From CAZGXI01 sp964529715 (GTDB lineage Bacteria > Chloroflexota > Anaerolineae > Aggregatilineales > Ch27), in NCBI GenBank assembly GCA_964529715.1, contig CAZGXI010000020.1, forward strand, positions 1 to 64,000: DNA of 64,000 nucleotides, in the 5' to 3' direction. Below are positions 39,930 to 49,707 of this stretch, piece by piece (positions within the stretch are counted from its first letter, which is position 1; the number at the start of each line of letters is the position of its first letter). The position numbers and the translations under genes were made by a program. Below the pieces are notes generated by a model. The model searched no databases and was not told the origin of the DNA. It was given only the letters and a program-made list of their open reading frames with translations.

Positions 39930-42020
39930 ATGACCACAAGGCAGTTAGATTCGCGCGTATTCTTGGAGGGTCCGGCAGGGACGGGCAAAACAACTTATGC
40001 CGTCGAGTATATGCGCGGTCTGCTATCCGATGGAATACCCGCTGAGAGTGTGCTGGTTCTGGTGCCACAGCGCACGGTTGGACGTGTTTACCAGTTGGCT
40101 CTCCACGATCCGACAGCCCCCTTGGGTGGTGACGTTACGGTAGTGACGCTGAGCGGCCTGGCTCGCCGCAGCCTGGAGCGGTTTTGGCCTCTTGTAGCAG
40201 GGCCGGCCGGGTTCGATCCGGCGCGGGAACCGATATTTCTGACTGTCGAGACGGCTCAGTATTACATGATGCGTTTTGCCAGGACAGCAATGGAGGAAGG
40301 CGTTTTCGATGCGGTCAGTGTGACGCCGCCGCGCCTCGTGACACAACTGCTCGACAACATGGCAAAAGCGGCTACTGCCGGGTTTCCGCTGGAAGAAGTG
40401 GCGGATCGTCTGGTCGATGCCTGGGGTGATCGGCATTCCAGCCGACCGCCGGTCTATAGGGCGTCAGTGCAACTTGCCCAGGAGTTTCGCGCCTTCTGCC
40501 TGGAAAAAGGGCTGCTCGATTATGCGTTGCAGTTGGAAGTCTTTATGGGCGTGCTGCTGCATCAGCCGATCTTTCAACAGGACTTTGCCACACGTTACCA
40601 TCACCTGATTGTAGATAACCTGGAAGAAACCGGCCCGCTGGTGCATGACTTCATTCAGTTTTGGTGGGAACACTGGCAAAGTGCCCTGCTGGTCTACGAC
40701 TCCGATGGCGGGTATCGCACATTTTTGGGAGCCGATCCTGATAATGCCGTTGGGTTGGCCAACCTTTGCGACGAGCGTATCTTCTGGGAGGAGCGTCCGG
40801 CGACAGCTTCCCCAGAAATGGCCTCCCTGGAACGCGAAGTGCAACTTATTCTCAGTCCCAATTACCGGGATTTGCCGCCCTTAGAGCCGGACCCCCTGGC
40901 AGTGATCCATTATGAGAATCACACCTACTATCCTCAGATGATCGACTGGGTTGCCCGGCAGGTTATCCGGCTGGTGGAAGAAGGGGTTCCGCCGCGTGAG
41001 ATCGTGATCCTGGCGCCGTTCCTTAGCGATTCATTGCGTTTTTCCCTGCGTAGCCGTCTGGACTCGGCAGGCATTCCGACGCTGTCGCACCGTCCGTCGC
41101 GTGCCCTGCGTGATGAACCTGCCGCACGCGCGATGCTGACACTCCTTGCACTGGGACATCCGCAGTGGGAAATGTTGCCCCCACCCAGCGACGTGACAGA
41201 CCTGTTGACTCAGGTGATCGGCGGTCTGGACCCGGTGCGGGCGAAACTCCTTACGGACATCGTATACAAACAGCGGCACGGTGAACTCGGTACGTTTGAG
41301 CGTATTCAACCTGCCGTGCGAGATCGGATTACCTACGTAGCCGGGGAACACTATGAGCAGCTTCGGGCCTGGTTGTCTGAGGCCAGAGTCGAGACGGCGC
41401 GCGGGGCCTGGCCTATTGACTATTTCCTTAGCCGGGTCTTCGGCGAAATACTTTCGCAGCCCGGATTTGGCTTCTATGGCGATCTGGAAAGTGGGCGCAT
41501 TGTGGCGCAGTTGATCGAGTCGGCACGTAAGTTCCGACAGGTACTCTATCCCGATGGGTTGGACGATTGGAATGTGATGGGACGGGAGTATTTTCAACTG
41601 GTTAACGAAGGGCTGCTGGCGGCGTTGTACACGTTGAGCTGGCGAGATGAGGAAGCTGATGCAGTCTTGATGGCACCGGCGTACACTTTTCTGATGCGGA
41701 ACCGCTTCGTCGATTACCAGTTTTGGCTCGACGTGGGTAGCCAAAGCTGGTGGGAGCGCCTGGATCAGCCGTTAACCCATCCTTATGTTCTGAAGCGTCA
41801 CTATCCCAAAGGGGCTGTTTGGACGGAGAACGACGAGGTGGAAGCACAGAGTGATCTATTATACCGCCTGGTCGTTGGGTTAGTGCGGCGCTGCCGACGA
41901 GGGATTTACCTGGGAATTTCCGATTTGGGCGAACAGGGCTACGAACAGCGTGGTCCGCTGCTGTTCCTGTTCCAGCAGATTTTGCAGCGGCGGAAAGAGA
42001 CCGGGGACGATGGCAAGTGA
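39930..42020 (+). CDS. AddB-like / UvrD-superfamily protein without nuclease domain
   Basis: This 696-residue protein has Walker A LEGPAGTGKTT (14-21 core), a motif Ia-like LVLVPQRT and a Walker B-like HHLIVDNLEETG (Asp-Asn-Leu-Glu-Glu in place of DEAQD). Later weak SF1 features are EIVILAPFLSDSLRFSLRSRL and GIPTLSHRPSRAL. AddB proteins are usually over 1100 residues and end in an Fe-S nuclease; here that end is missing and a separate nuclease gene lies two genes downstream. The stop overlaps the next helicase start by 11 bases. I infer the partner subunit of a split AddAB/RecBCD-type complex. Confidence 0.75.
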   Translation: MTTRQLDSRVFLEGPAGTGKTTYAVEYMRGLLSDGIPAESVLVLVPQRTVGRVYQLALHDPTAPLGGDVTVVTLSGLARRSLERFWPLVAGPAGFDPAREPIFLTVETAQYYMMRFARTAMEEGVFDAVSVTPPRLVTQLLDNMAKAATAGFPLEEVADRLVDAWGDRHSSRPPVYRASVQLAQEFRAFCLEKGLLDYALQLEVFMGVLLHQPIFQQDFATRYHHLIVDNLEETGPLVHDFIQFWWEHWQSALLVYDSDGGYRTFLGADPDNAVGLANLCDERIFWEERPATASPEMASLEREVQLILSPNYRDLPPLEPDPLAVIHYENHTYYPQMIDWVARQVIRLVEEGVPPREIVILAPFLSDSLRFSLRSRLDSAGIPTLSHRPSRALRDEPAARAMLTLLALGHPQWEMLPPPSDVTDLLTQVIGGLDPVRAKLLTDIVYKQRHGELGTFERIQPAVRDRITYVAGEHYEQLRAWLSEARVETARGAWPIDYFLSRVFGEILSQPGFGFYGDLESGRIVAQLIESARKFRQVLYPDGLDDWNVMGREYFQLVNEGLLAALYTLSWRDEEADAVLMAPAYTFLMRNRFVDYQFWLDVGSQSWWERLDQPLTHPYVLKRHYPKGAVWTENDEVEAQSDLLYRLVVGLVRRCRRGIYLGISDLGEQGYEQRGPLLFLFQQILQRRKETGDDGK

Positions 42021-44286
42021 GGTACGTTTTCGCGCTGAACAGCGGGCGATCATCGACGGCTACAAAGGTGGCAAGCTGGGAATTGCGGCTGTTCCCGGCA
42101 GCGGTAAGACGTTCACGCTGTCTCACCTGGCTGCTCGTCTGGTGGAACGGCTGACCGAGCGCGGCCTAATCGACCGCCAAGAAGTGTTGGTGGTGACATT
42201 TACCAATACTGCCGTCAACAACTTTCGCAGCCGTATTGCTGAAATTTTAAATCGGGAGCGCGGTCTGCTGCCGTATGTCGGCTACCGGGTGCGCACGCTG
42301 CACGCCCTGGCGCACGACATTGTCCGGGAGCGCCCGGCACTGGTCGGCCTGGCGGAAGACTTCCAGATTATTGACGAGCGTGTGGCCGAGGGAATCATCC
42401 ACGATGTGGCGCAGAGTTTGCTGCCGGGCTACCTGGAAATCTTCTCAGGCTATCTCAATCTGGCGTCTATCGGAAGTGATAAACAGCGGCAGCGCATTGG
42501 ACAGCATGATCTACCTGAACTGGCTGTCAGGATCGCGCAGCAGTTTGTCAAGCACGCCAAAAATCGTTTGCTAGACCCGGTTTCCTTGCGTGCAGCCTTG
42601 GTTGATCGGGCGGACCTTCCATTGGCACACTTCGGGCTGGCCGTCTACGAGGATTACCAGCGCAGCCTGAACTATCGAGGGGCGGTGGATTTTGACGATC
42701 TGGTACGTCTGGCGATCTATGCACTGGAAACAGAAGAGGACTACTGCGCTCGCCTGCGGGATCGCTGGTGCTATATCTTGGAAGATGAGGCGCAGGATAG
42801 CAGTTGGCTGCAAGAACGTATGCTTCGGCTACTGAGTGGTGAGAAGAACTGGGTGCGTGTGGGCGACCCCAACCAGGCGATCAACACAACGTTTACCACT
42901 GCCGATCCGCGCTTTTTGCGTGATTTTCTGCAAGAGTCCGGGGTGAAAGGAGCACCACTGCAAATCTCTGGGCGTTCGGCCAAGCCGATCATCGATCTGG
43001 CGAACAGACTTGTCCAGTGGAGCATTCACGAACACATTGTTCCTGCGTTGAGAGATGCTTTTTATGAACAGGAGATTCGTCCAACCCGGCGCGGTGATCC
43101 CCAACCGAACCCGCCAGCGGATGACACAAAGGTCTACATCCACTATCAGCCAGGAGACAATGTTTCACCGGAGTCTGAGTTAGAAGTGGTTGCTGCCAGC
43201 CTTGAGCGATACCTGGCAGAGCATAAAGATCGCACTGTTGCTGCGCTCATCCCGGATAACAAACGGGCCTATGAGTTGGTCGAAATCCTTAAGGCGCGCA
43301 ATATTCCGTATGAAGATGAACTTCTGCGCAGTACAACAGCCACGCGGCAGGCAGTAGCAACATTGCGCGCCGTGTTGAATTACCTGGGCAACCCGCTCAG
43401 CCCGGCGATGTTAGCTCAGCTTTACCGTCTTGTCTGGTGGTCATCGCGGTTTTGCACCCTGGAGCGGGAGGATACGGCGCTTCTGGAATCTGTCGGCAGG
43501 GTCCTGTCTGGCTGTAAATTGATCGAGTCTTTTCTGTGGCCGACAACTGGACGCGATTGGCTCGATAGTCTACCCGCTCTTGCTGACCAACTGGACGTTC
43601 TGGCCGACTTGAGTGCCTTCCGATCTAAGGTGCAAACCTGGCTGCGCGCCACAACGCTGCCTATCGACCAACTGGTGTTGACTCTAACGCAGGATTTGTT
43701 TATTGATCCGTCGGACATCGCTTTGGGTCATAAGGTTGCGGTGCTGTTACGCAGTATGGCTCAAGGACATACGGATTGGCGGCTGCCGGAATTCGCAGAG
43801 GAACTACGCACGATCAGCGAAAACGAACGCAAATTCATTGGCTTCGATGATGCTGAGCATGGATACAGCCCTAAACCGGGTTGTGTCACTATCTCCACGA
43901 TGCACGGGGCTAAGGGCCTGGAATGGGATCGGGTTTATCTCCTGGCCGTCAATAATTATGACTTTCCCTCTGCTGAACCTTATGACGAGTATCGTTCCGA
44001 GCGGTGGTTCATCCGTGACAATCTGAATCTTGAAGCCGAAGTTCTGGCGCAGTTGGATGTCATACGGAACAGTGGCTCTTATGCTGAGGGAGAGGCTTCA
44101 GCTCAGGCTCGTCTAGATTATGCAGCAGAGCGGCTGCGGCTGCTGTATGTAGGCATTACGCGCGCCCGACGAGATCTGATCGTGACGTGGAATACAGGGC
44201 GCTACTGGAAGCGAGGTGGGAATGCGATCAAGCGCCCTGCCCTCCCCCTGGTCGTTTTATGGGAACATCTGCAAGGTAAGTCGTAG
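42010..44286 (+). CDS. UvrD/AddA-like SF1 DNA helicase
   Basis: This 758-residue helicase starts at ATG 42010 (MASEVRFRAEQRAIIDGYKG). The Q-motif RAEQRAII precedes motif I AAVPGSGKTFT (about 28-35). Motif Ia is VVTFTNTAVNNFRSRI, II LEDEAQDSSW (259-263), III VGDPNQAINTTF, IV-V region TISTMHGAKGLEWDRVYL and VI LLYVGITRARRDLIVTW. It is a complete 3'-5' superfamily I helicase, with no C-terminal nuclease. Overlap with the gene before and only 21 bases to the nuclease gene suggest all three products act in one complex. Confidence 0.92.
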   Translation: MASEVRFRAEQRAIIDGYKGGKLGIAAVPGSGKTFTLSHLAARLVERLTERGLIDRQEVLVVTFTNTAVNNFRSRIAEILNRERGLLPYVGYRVRTLHALAHDIVRERPALVGLAEDFQIIDERVAEGIIHDVAQSLLPGYLEIFSGYLNLASIGSDKQRQRIGQHDLPELAVRIAQQFVKHAKNRLLDPVSLRAALVDRADLPLAHFGLAVYEDYQRSLNYRGAVDFDDLVRLAIYALETEEDYCARLRDRWCYILEDEAQDSSWLQERMLRLLSGEKNWVRVGDPNQAINTTFTTADPRFLRDFLQESGVKGAPLQISGRSAKPIIDLANRLVQWSIHEHIVPALRDAFYEQEIRPTRRGDPQPNPPADDTKVYIHYQPGDNVSPESELEVVAASLERYLAEHKDRTVAALIPDNKRAYELVEILKARNIPYEDELLRSTTATRQAVATLRAVLNYLGNPLSPAMLAQLYRLVWWSSRFCTLEREDTALLESVGRVLSGCKLIESFLWPTTGRDWLDSLPALADQLDVLADLSAFRSKVQTWLRATTLPIDQLVLTLTQDLFIDPSDIALGHKVAVLLRSMAQGHTDWRLPEFAEELRTISENERKFIGFDDAEHGYSPKPGCVTISTMHGAKGLEWDRVYLLAVNNYDFPSAEPYDEYRSERWFIRDNLNLEAEVLAQLDVIRNSGSYAEGEASAQARLDYAAERLRLLYVGITRARRDLIVTWNTGRYWKRGGNAIKRPALPLVVLWEHLQGKS

Positions 44287-44307
44287 ATCTGAGGAGAGAG
44301 GTTTGTC

Positions 44308-45141
44308 GTGGCTTTTCCACCAGCCTTTGAGTTCAGCCAGGGCAGTTTGCAAGACTATACCGACTGCCATCGTCGATTCCAACTGCGTTATTTGCTTGAA
44401 CAGCCCTGGCCTGCCATTGAGGCTGAACCGGCATTGGAACATGAGAAATACAATGTTCAAGGTCAGCGGTTTCATCGGCTCCTGGAGCGGAATTATCTGG
44501 GGGTGCCCCGCGATCTGTTGAGGGTCGAAGCAAGTGAGGAGCCGCTGCATCGGTGGTGGCAGGCATTCCTGGATGAGCCGCCTTTGAACCTCCCCACAGT
44601 AAGGCTGCTACCGGAAACCCGGTTGGTAGCGAGGGTCCGCGGACGGCGGCTGGTGGCAGTTTTCGATCTGTTGGCTATCGATCCGGGCCGACGGATGGTG
44701 ATTGTAGATTGGAAAACAGGGCGCTCCCGTCCATCTCGTGAGGCCATCGAGAGCCACTTGCAGACACATGTTTACCCGTTTGTAGCGGTCGAAGCCGGGG
44801 CGTATCTGTTCGGTGGGCCGGTCGATCCGGCGCGTGTAACGATGATTTACTGGTTCGCCAATTATCCTGATCACCCCCATGTCTTTCACTACGATGCTGG
44901 GCAACATCACACCAATAGTGTGTACCTGGCTTCGCTCGTTGAGCAGATTGAACAAAGCAGCAAGGTCAAGGACGCGGTGTGGGAGCTGACGGCTGATGTG
45001 GGACGCTGCCGTTTTTGCATCTATCGGTCGCTGTGTGGCCGAGGTGTTGGGGCGGGAAAAGGCGATCCTGACGATTTCGCTGTAGGTGATTTGGATGTTG
45101 GTGTGTTCGATCTGAGTGAGGTAGACGAGATCGCCTATTGA
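44308..45141 (+). CDS. Stand-alone RecB-type PD-(D/E)XK nuclease with Fe-S cluster cysteines
   Basis: This 277-residue nuclease starts at GTG 44308 with a strong GAGGAG site. It shows the AddB/Cas4 pattern: Cys20 near the N-terminus and CRFCIYRSLC (Cys234, Cys237, Cys243) at the end, the four ligands of a 4Fe-4S iron staple. The metal site includes GQRFHRLLE (His) and VIVDWKTGR (Asp134, Lys136). In AddB this domain is fused to the helicase; here it is separate. Cas4 is the alternative, but no cas gene or CRISPR array is present and two helicase genes precede it. Confidence 0.88.
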   Translation: MAFPPAFEFSQGSLQDYTDCHRRFQLRYLLEQPWPAIEAEPALEHEKYNVQGQRFHRLLERNYLGVPRDLLRVEASEEPLHRWWQAFLDEPPLNLPTVRLLPETRLVARVRGRRLVAVFDLLAIDPGRRMVIVDWKTGRSRPSREAIESHLQTHVYPFVAVEAGAYLFGGPVDPARVTMIYWFANYPDHPHVFHYDAGQHHTNSVYLASLVEQIEQSSKVKDAVWELTADVGRCRFCIYRSLCGRGVGAGKGDPDDFAVGDLDVGVFDLSEVDEIAY

Positions 45142-45170
45142 GGTGGGTTCGCTGAGGTTGTGTTTGCTTT

Positions 45171-47489
45171 ATGACTACACGAAAAACAGGCTGGCTTATT
45201 GCCCCACCGCTGCCTGAGGCTGCCAGTCTCCATGCCACTATTGGCGGGCACCCATTAACAGCATATGCACTGGCACAACGCGGAATCGTCACGCCTGACG
45301 CAGCAGCAGCTTTTCTCGATCCTACTCTTTATTCCCCTGCCCCTCCCTCGGACCTGCCTGACCTTATTGCAGCAACTACGTTGTTAGATGGCGCCATCGC
45401 TACACGAAAGAAAATCCTAATTTGGGGTGATTTTGATGTTGATGGCCAGACGGCGACGGCTCTTTTGCTGGATGGGCTGCGTAAACTTGGCGCAGAGGTG
45501 GATTATTTTGTCCCGCTTCGCCTGCGTGACTCGCACGGCATCCCTGTCGCCCGCCTGGAGGAGGTGATCGCACAGAAACAGCCCGCCGTCTTGCTGACCT
45601 GCGACACCGGCGTCAGCGCCCACGCAGCCGTCGAATATGCCAATCGGCATGGGCTGACCGTGATCATCACCGATCACCATGCTCTTCCCCCTGCACTGCC
45701 TCCGGCGGCAGCAATCGTCAATCCCCAGCGGTTGCCGCCAGATCACCGCCTGCGATCTTTGCCAGGCGTCGGTGTGGCGTTCAAGCTGATTCAGGCGCTT
45801 TACGAAAACGCCGGACGTGACAGCGAGTTGGATAGCTTTTTAGACCTGGTTGCCTTAGGCATCGTGGCAGATGTAGCCGTGCAAACACACGATACGCGCT
45901 ACCTGCTACAAAAAGGGCTGCGGCGGCTGCGCAGCACGCAGCGGTTAGGCATCCGCGCGCTTATTGAAGCAGCTGGTCTGGAAATCGCGCATATATCCAC
46001 CGAAGATGTCGGTTTCCAGCTTGGGCCGCGCCTGAATGCCGCCGGTCGGCTGGACGACGCCGCACAGGCGATTGATTTGCTGACGACTACCGACCCGACC
46101 CAGGCGCGCGTTCTGGCCGCCAGACTGGATGGCCTGAACAAAACCCGACAGGTGTTGCAGCGACAAATCCTAGCCTCGGCCCAGGAAATGATCGGAGCGC
46201 AGCCGGAACTGCTGGAACATGGCGTCCTCGTCCTGAGCCATCCCGAATGGCATGCCGGGCTGCTGGGTATCGTCGCCGGACAGTTGGCCGAGTATTACGA
46301 CCGTCCCTGTATCCTGTTGGTGACACCGGCAGGCGAATCTCTGGCACGCGGATCGGCCCGTTCCGTGCCGGGTTTCGACATCGGCCAGGCCCTCGCGGAG
46401 CAAGCGGATCTACTGGAATCTTATGGCGGGCATCCGGGGGCAGCCGGGTTGTCGCTGCACATCGAAAACATTCCCCGTCTACGCCGCCGACTCTCTCAAG
46501 CCATTCGATTGCAAATGCCGCAAGCCTCCACGCCACCGCTGGAAGTCGTCGCCGAAATCGACCTGGCCGAGGCAACGCCCGAACTGGCAGCCGACCTCGA
46601 ACGCCTGGCGCCATTCGGAGAAGGCAATCCACCGGTCGTGTTAGCTGCCACCGACCTAGCTCTGATGCGCCACCGGGTAATCGGTCTGGAACGCCGCCAC
46701 CGACGGCTGACCGTCCGCTCTGAGCCGGGTGTTGAACGGACGGTGTTATGGTGGAACGGCGCAGAACATCCCCTGCCCGACGGGACGTTTGACCTAGCCT
46801 TTACCCTCCAACAACGCATGTTTCAGGGTGAGCAGGAGTTAGTCCTGATCCTCGAAGGTCTACGTCTGCGTGAACCCGTCCAGGTTAATGCCGCGCCGCA
46901 GCAGACCATCACGGATTGGCGCACACGTACGACAGAAAATGATGCCGTCGAAGCATTTCGCCAGCAAGAACCAGGAGGCCTGATCTGGGCCGAGGGTGAA
47001 GTTGCCAGGATGGTTTCAGCCTGCAACCGTCTCCAACTGACTCGGACCGAGGCACTGCTGATCTACACCACACCGCCGTCCCCTGAGGTGCTTCACCAGG
47101 CGCTGGCAAAGGCAAAACCGCAGCGACTTTATCTACTGGGCGTTCCACCCAATGACCCATCGGCGCAGGCATTCTTGCGACGGCTGCTGGGATTGGCGAA
47201 ATATGCCATTAATCACAAGGCTGGACGTGTAGAATTCGACCATCTGGCCGCTGCCACCGCGCAAACGGAAATTGCTGTCCGGTGGGGGCTGCGACTGCTG
47301 GCAGCCAAAGGAGTGATTCTGCTAGACGAGCAAGAAACAGAAATCCGGATCAGCCCGGCTCAAACCGATCCGGCAAGCAACCTGACCGACACCCAGGAAG
47401 CGGCAGATGCGCTGCGCGCGGCCCTTGCCGAAACGGCTGCTTACCGGGCCTTCTTCAGCCGCGCCGCACCAGATAACCTGCTTACCTGA
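45171..47489 (+). CDS. recJ: Single-stranded-DNA-specific 5'-3' exonuclease RecJ
   Basis: This 772-residue DHH-family exonuclease acts in RecF-pathway recombination and repair. Motif I is LIWGDFDVDGQTATALLLDG and motif III ITDHHALPP; SLPGVGVAFKLIQAL, GPRLNAAGRLDDA (DHH-DHHA1 link) and ESYGGHPGAAGLS (DHHA1) follow in order. The C-terminal 200 residues go beyond the 570-residue core, as in other long RecJ proteins. It starts 29 bases after the nuclease gene, extending the recombination operon. Confidence 0.94.
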   Translation: MTTRKTGWLIAPPLPEAASLHATIGGHPLTAYALAQRGIVTPDAAAAFLDPTLYSPAPPSDLPDLIAATTLLDGAIATRKKILIWGDFDVDGQTATALLLDGLRKLGAEVDYFVPLRLRDSHGIPVARLEEVIAQKQPAVLLTCDTGVSAHAAVEYANRHGLTVIITDHHALPPALPPAAAIVNPQRLPPDHRLRSLPGVGVAFKLIQALYENAGRDSELDSFLDLVALGIVADVAVQTHDTRYLLQKGLRRLRSTQRLGIRALIEAAGLEIAHISTEDVGFQLGPRLNAAGRLDDAAQAIDLLTTTDPTQARVLAARLDGLNKTRQVLQRQILASAQEMIGAQPELLEHGVLVLSHPEWHAGLLGIVAGQLAEYYDRPCILLVTPAGESLARGSARSVPGFDIGQALAEQADLLESYGGHPGAAGLSLHIENIPRLRRRLSQAIRLQMPQASTPPLEVVAEIDLAEATPELAADLERLAPFGEGNPPVVLAATDLALMRHRVIGLERRHRRLTVRSEPGVERTVLWWNGAEHPLPDGTFDLAFTLQQRMFQGEQELVLILEGLRLREPVQVNAAPQQTITDWRTRTTENDAVEAFRQQEPGGLIWAEGEVARMVSACNRLQLTRTEALLIYTTPPSPEVLHQALAKAKPQRLYLLGVPPNDPSAQAFLRRLLGLAKYAINHKAGRVEFDHLAAATAQTEIAVRWGLRLLAAKGVILLDEQETEIRISPAQTDPASNLTDTQEAADALRAALAETAAYRAFFSRAAPDNLLT

Positions 47490-47494
47490 ATGCC

Positions 47495-48106
47495 ATGCGT
47501 GGATATCCGATCCCAGCGAAAACGATCCGCATCGAAAACCGTGTCGTTAACTCGCGCTTCATCGCCACCATCGGCCCGGCGCAGACGGTAGAAGCCGCAA
47601 AAGCGTTCATCGCAGCCGTTCGACAGGAGATGTCTGACGCCACACACCACGTCTATGCCTACCGGGTCGGCTATGGGAGCAGCGTTACCGAGGGCATGAC
47701 GGACGATGGCGAACCGAGTGGAACCGCCGGGCCACCGGTACTGGCCGTCTTGCGTGGGGCAGACCTGGGCGATGTGGTGATCGTGGTGACGCGCTACTTC
47801 GGCGGAACCAAGCTCGGCACCGGTGGACTGGTGCGCGCTTATGGAGATGCTGCCCGCGCCGCACTGGCAGCCCTGCCCCTAGATCGCCGGATAGACAAAT
47901 CAACCGTCGGTATCGAGATCGACTATCCCCTTTACGAACGCCTGGAACGCCTGCTGCCCGAATACGAAGCGGTGATCGATGACCGCGAATTCGCGGCGGG
48001 CGTAACACTATACGTCACCCTGCCGACCGACCGATTGGACGCACTGACGCAGGCCATCCTGGACCTGACCGCCGGGCGAGTCAGGCCTACTCTGCTCGAC
48101 ACCTGA
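47495..48106 (+). CDS. IMPACT/YigZ family protein
   Basis: This 203-residue protein has the UPF0029 N-domain ATHHVYAYRVGYGSS, DDGEPSGTAGPPVLAVL and VIVVTRYFGGTKLGTGGLVRAY, with a C-terminal domain of about 70 residues. It resembles a translation-related protein (IMPACT, YigZ) whose bacterial function is not well settled. Start ATG 47495, six bases after the recJ stop; ATG 47490 is too short for the frame. It is likely co-transcribed with recJ. Confidence 0.92.
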   Translation: MRGYPIPAKTIRIENRVVNSRFIATIGPAQTVEAAKAFIAAVRQEMSDATHHVYAYRVGYGSSVTEGMTDDGEPSGTAGPPVLAVLRGADLGDVVIVVTRYFGGTKLGTGGLVRAYGDAARAALAALPLDRRIDKSTVGIEIDYPLYERLERLLPEYEAVIDDREFAAGVTLYVTLPTDRLDALTQAILDLTAGRVRPTLLDT

Positions 48107-48114
48107 CGCCCAAA

Positions 48115-49548
48115 TCACCGCTCCACCGAACTTGCTGCCGCCGCTTCGATAGGATCAGAGGACGGTTCAGGCAAGGCAACGTTGTGAGCACAGGAGCGGT
48201 ATGAACCGCCGATCACCACGCGGTAATCGACCGTGCGGTTGGGGTCCGGTTCAAGGATCACATTCTCGCGTGTCAGTCGGAGCACCGCCAGCAGCACATC
48301 AATGGCGTTGCCTTTCGTCCGACCTGTGTAATCATACACGACGGAAACCGGCTGGAACGTGCCGCCATCTTCGCCTCCTGCCACAGCAGCGAATCCCTCC
48401 CAGGCCAGCCGATCCGCTGCGACGCGATCCAGGCCCGGCACATTGCTGGCATTCAACACTTCGACCGTCGGGCCGCCCTGCACCAGACGGTTGGCCGTCG
48501 GCGGCTGCATGAAGTTGTACATCATCCACTGGACGCGCTCTGGCACAGGTAGCTGGACGCTGGCCCCCTGCGGTGTGCGCCAGGAACGGACATCCTCGCC
48601 GGCCCGGAAGGTGTAATGGGCGATTCGGCTGGAGTCGATGGTCAACGCCAGTGGAATCAGGCCCACTAAATCCTGCAACTGCATGTCCGTCGTCACGACT
48701 TCTGTCACCTGCCCCCACAGATCGGGAAGCTGGTTCAACAGCCCCAAACCCACCAGCCGTCGCCAGATCGCCTGCATTAACTGTTGCTGGCGCAGCCCGC
48801 GATCAAAATCGGTCGTCGTCCGACGGCTGCGCGCGTACCACAGCGCCAGATCGCCATCCATCTGGTGGACGCCCACCGGCAGGGTAAACAACTCCCAGTT
48901 CTCCTCGACTGTCGGGTCGAGGTTTGGGGAGATCAGCCGCCAATCCTCCAACGTGCAATCAACCGTAAGCTCGACGCCACCCAGCGCATCCACGATCTGC
49001 CGAAAGCCACCAAAGTCCACGTGTGCATAAAAGTGGATGGGAATACCCAGGTTATAAAGGATCGTGTCCTTGAGCAGTTGATAACCGCTGCCTTCGTACC
49101 CGCCTTGCTCACCATGCGCAAAGACCGTGTTGATACGCTGCATCGTCCAGCCGGGAACATAAACAAACAGATCACGCGGAAGTGAAAGCAGGCTAACCGT
49201 TCCGGCGGTGCGGTTGAGCGAGACGATCATCAGAGCGTCCGTGCGCCCGGCAGCCAGATGATCCGCATCGCTGCCCAACAGCAGGACGTTAAGCACATCA
49301 TGCCCTTCAGGAGGCGGCACAGGCACGGCGTAAGGTGGCACAGCAGTCACCGTTGGCTCGACCGGCGGTGCAAACGTCCCGATAGGCAGGGTCGGAGTCG
49401 GTGAGGCGGACTCCTGGAACAGAGCAGAGGGTCCCTCGCTCACTTCCGGCGCGGCCAGAACGGCCCCGGCCATTGCCAGCAGCAGTAACACTGCCAGGCC
49501 AGCAAAGCCCAGAATGCGCCGGGAAAAGGAAGTAGAACAGGACGACAT
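48115..49548 (-). CDS. LytR-CpsA-Psr (LCP) family protein, second copy
   Basis: This 477-residue exported protein has an N-terminal signal-anchor (ILGFAGLAVLLLLAMAGAVLA) and the LCP core. The core has LNVLLLGSDADH, GRTDALMIVSLNR, LLSLPRDLFVYVPG and RINTVFAHGE. A LytR_C-like end carries VEVLNASNVPGLDRVAA and YDYTGRTKGN. The acidic and basic residues needed for lipid-pyrophosphate chemistry are kept. It shares domain order with the copy at 12616-14085 and may attach a surface polysaccharide made by the neighbouring glycosyltransferases; that link is inference. Confidence 0.92.
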   Translation of the reverse strand: MSSCSTSFSRRILGFAGLAVLLLLAMAGAVLAAPEVSEGPSALFQESASPTPTLPIGTFAPPVEPTVTAVPPYAVPVPPPEGHDVLNVLLLGSDADHLAAGRTDALMIVSLNRTAGTVSLLSLPRDLFVYVPGWTMQRINTVFAHGEQGGYEGSGYQLLKDTILYNLGIPIHFYAHVDFGGFRQIVDALGGVELTVDCTLEDWRLISPNLDPTVEENWELFTLPVGVHQMDGDLALWYARSRRTTTDFDRGLRQQQLMQAIWRRLVGLGLLNQLPDLWGQVTEVVTTDMQLQDLVGLIPLALTIDSSRIAHYTFRAGEDVRSWRTPQGASVQLPVPERVQWMMYNFMQPPTANRLVQGGPTVEVLNASNVPGLDRVAADRLAWEGFAAVAGGEDGGTFQPVSVVYDYTGRTKGNAIDVLLAVLRLTRENVILEPDPNRTVDYRVVIGGSYRSCAHNVALPEPSSDPIEAAAASSVER

Positions 49549-49654
49549 TTTTGGAAAACTCCCTCACAGCAAAATGGCTCAACCTCAGTATAAGACCTCT
49601 TTTCCTAGCGCACGGATTCCGTCGAACAGCCGCCGTCCAAGCGTAGAGAAGCAA

Positions 49655-49684
49655 TACAAAAGGCCGGGGGAGTTCCCCGGCCTT
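49655..49684 (-). terminator. Terminator of the SH3b/CBM9-like gene
   Basis: Minus-strand stem AAGGCCGGGG / CCCCGGCCTT (plus 49660-49684) with a 5-base loop is followed on that strand by TTTTGTATTG. It lies 24 bases past the stop of the gene ending at 49708. Confidence 0.8.
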
Positions 49685-49707
49685 CGACCAACCCAACCTA
49701 AAAGACA

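Noticed and set aside
44308..45141. Cas4 as identity of the Fe-S nuclease
   Set aside because: Cas4 has a similar cysteine pattern, but there is no CRISPR array or cas gene, and two SF1 helicase genes precede it in the same operon.
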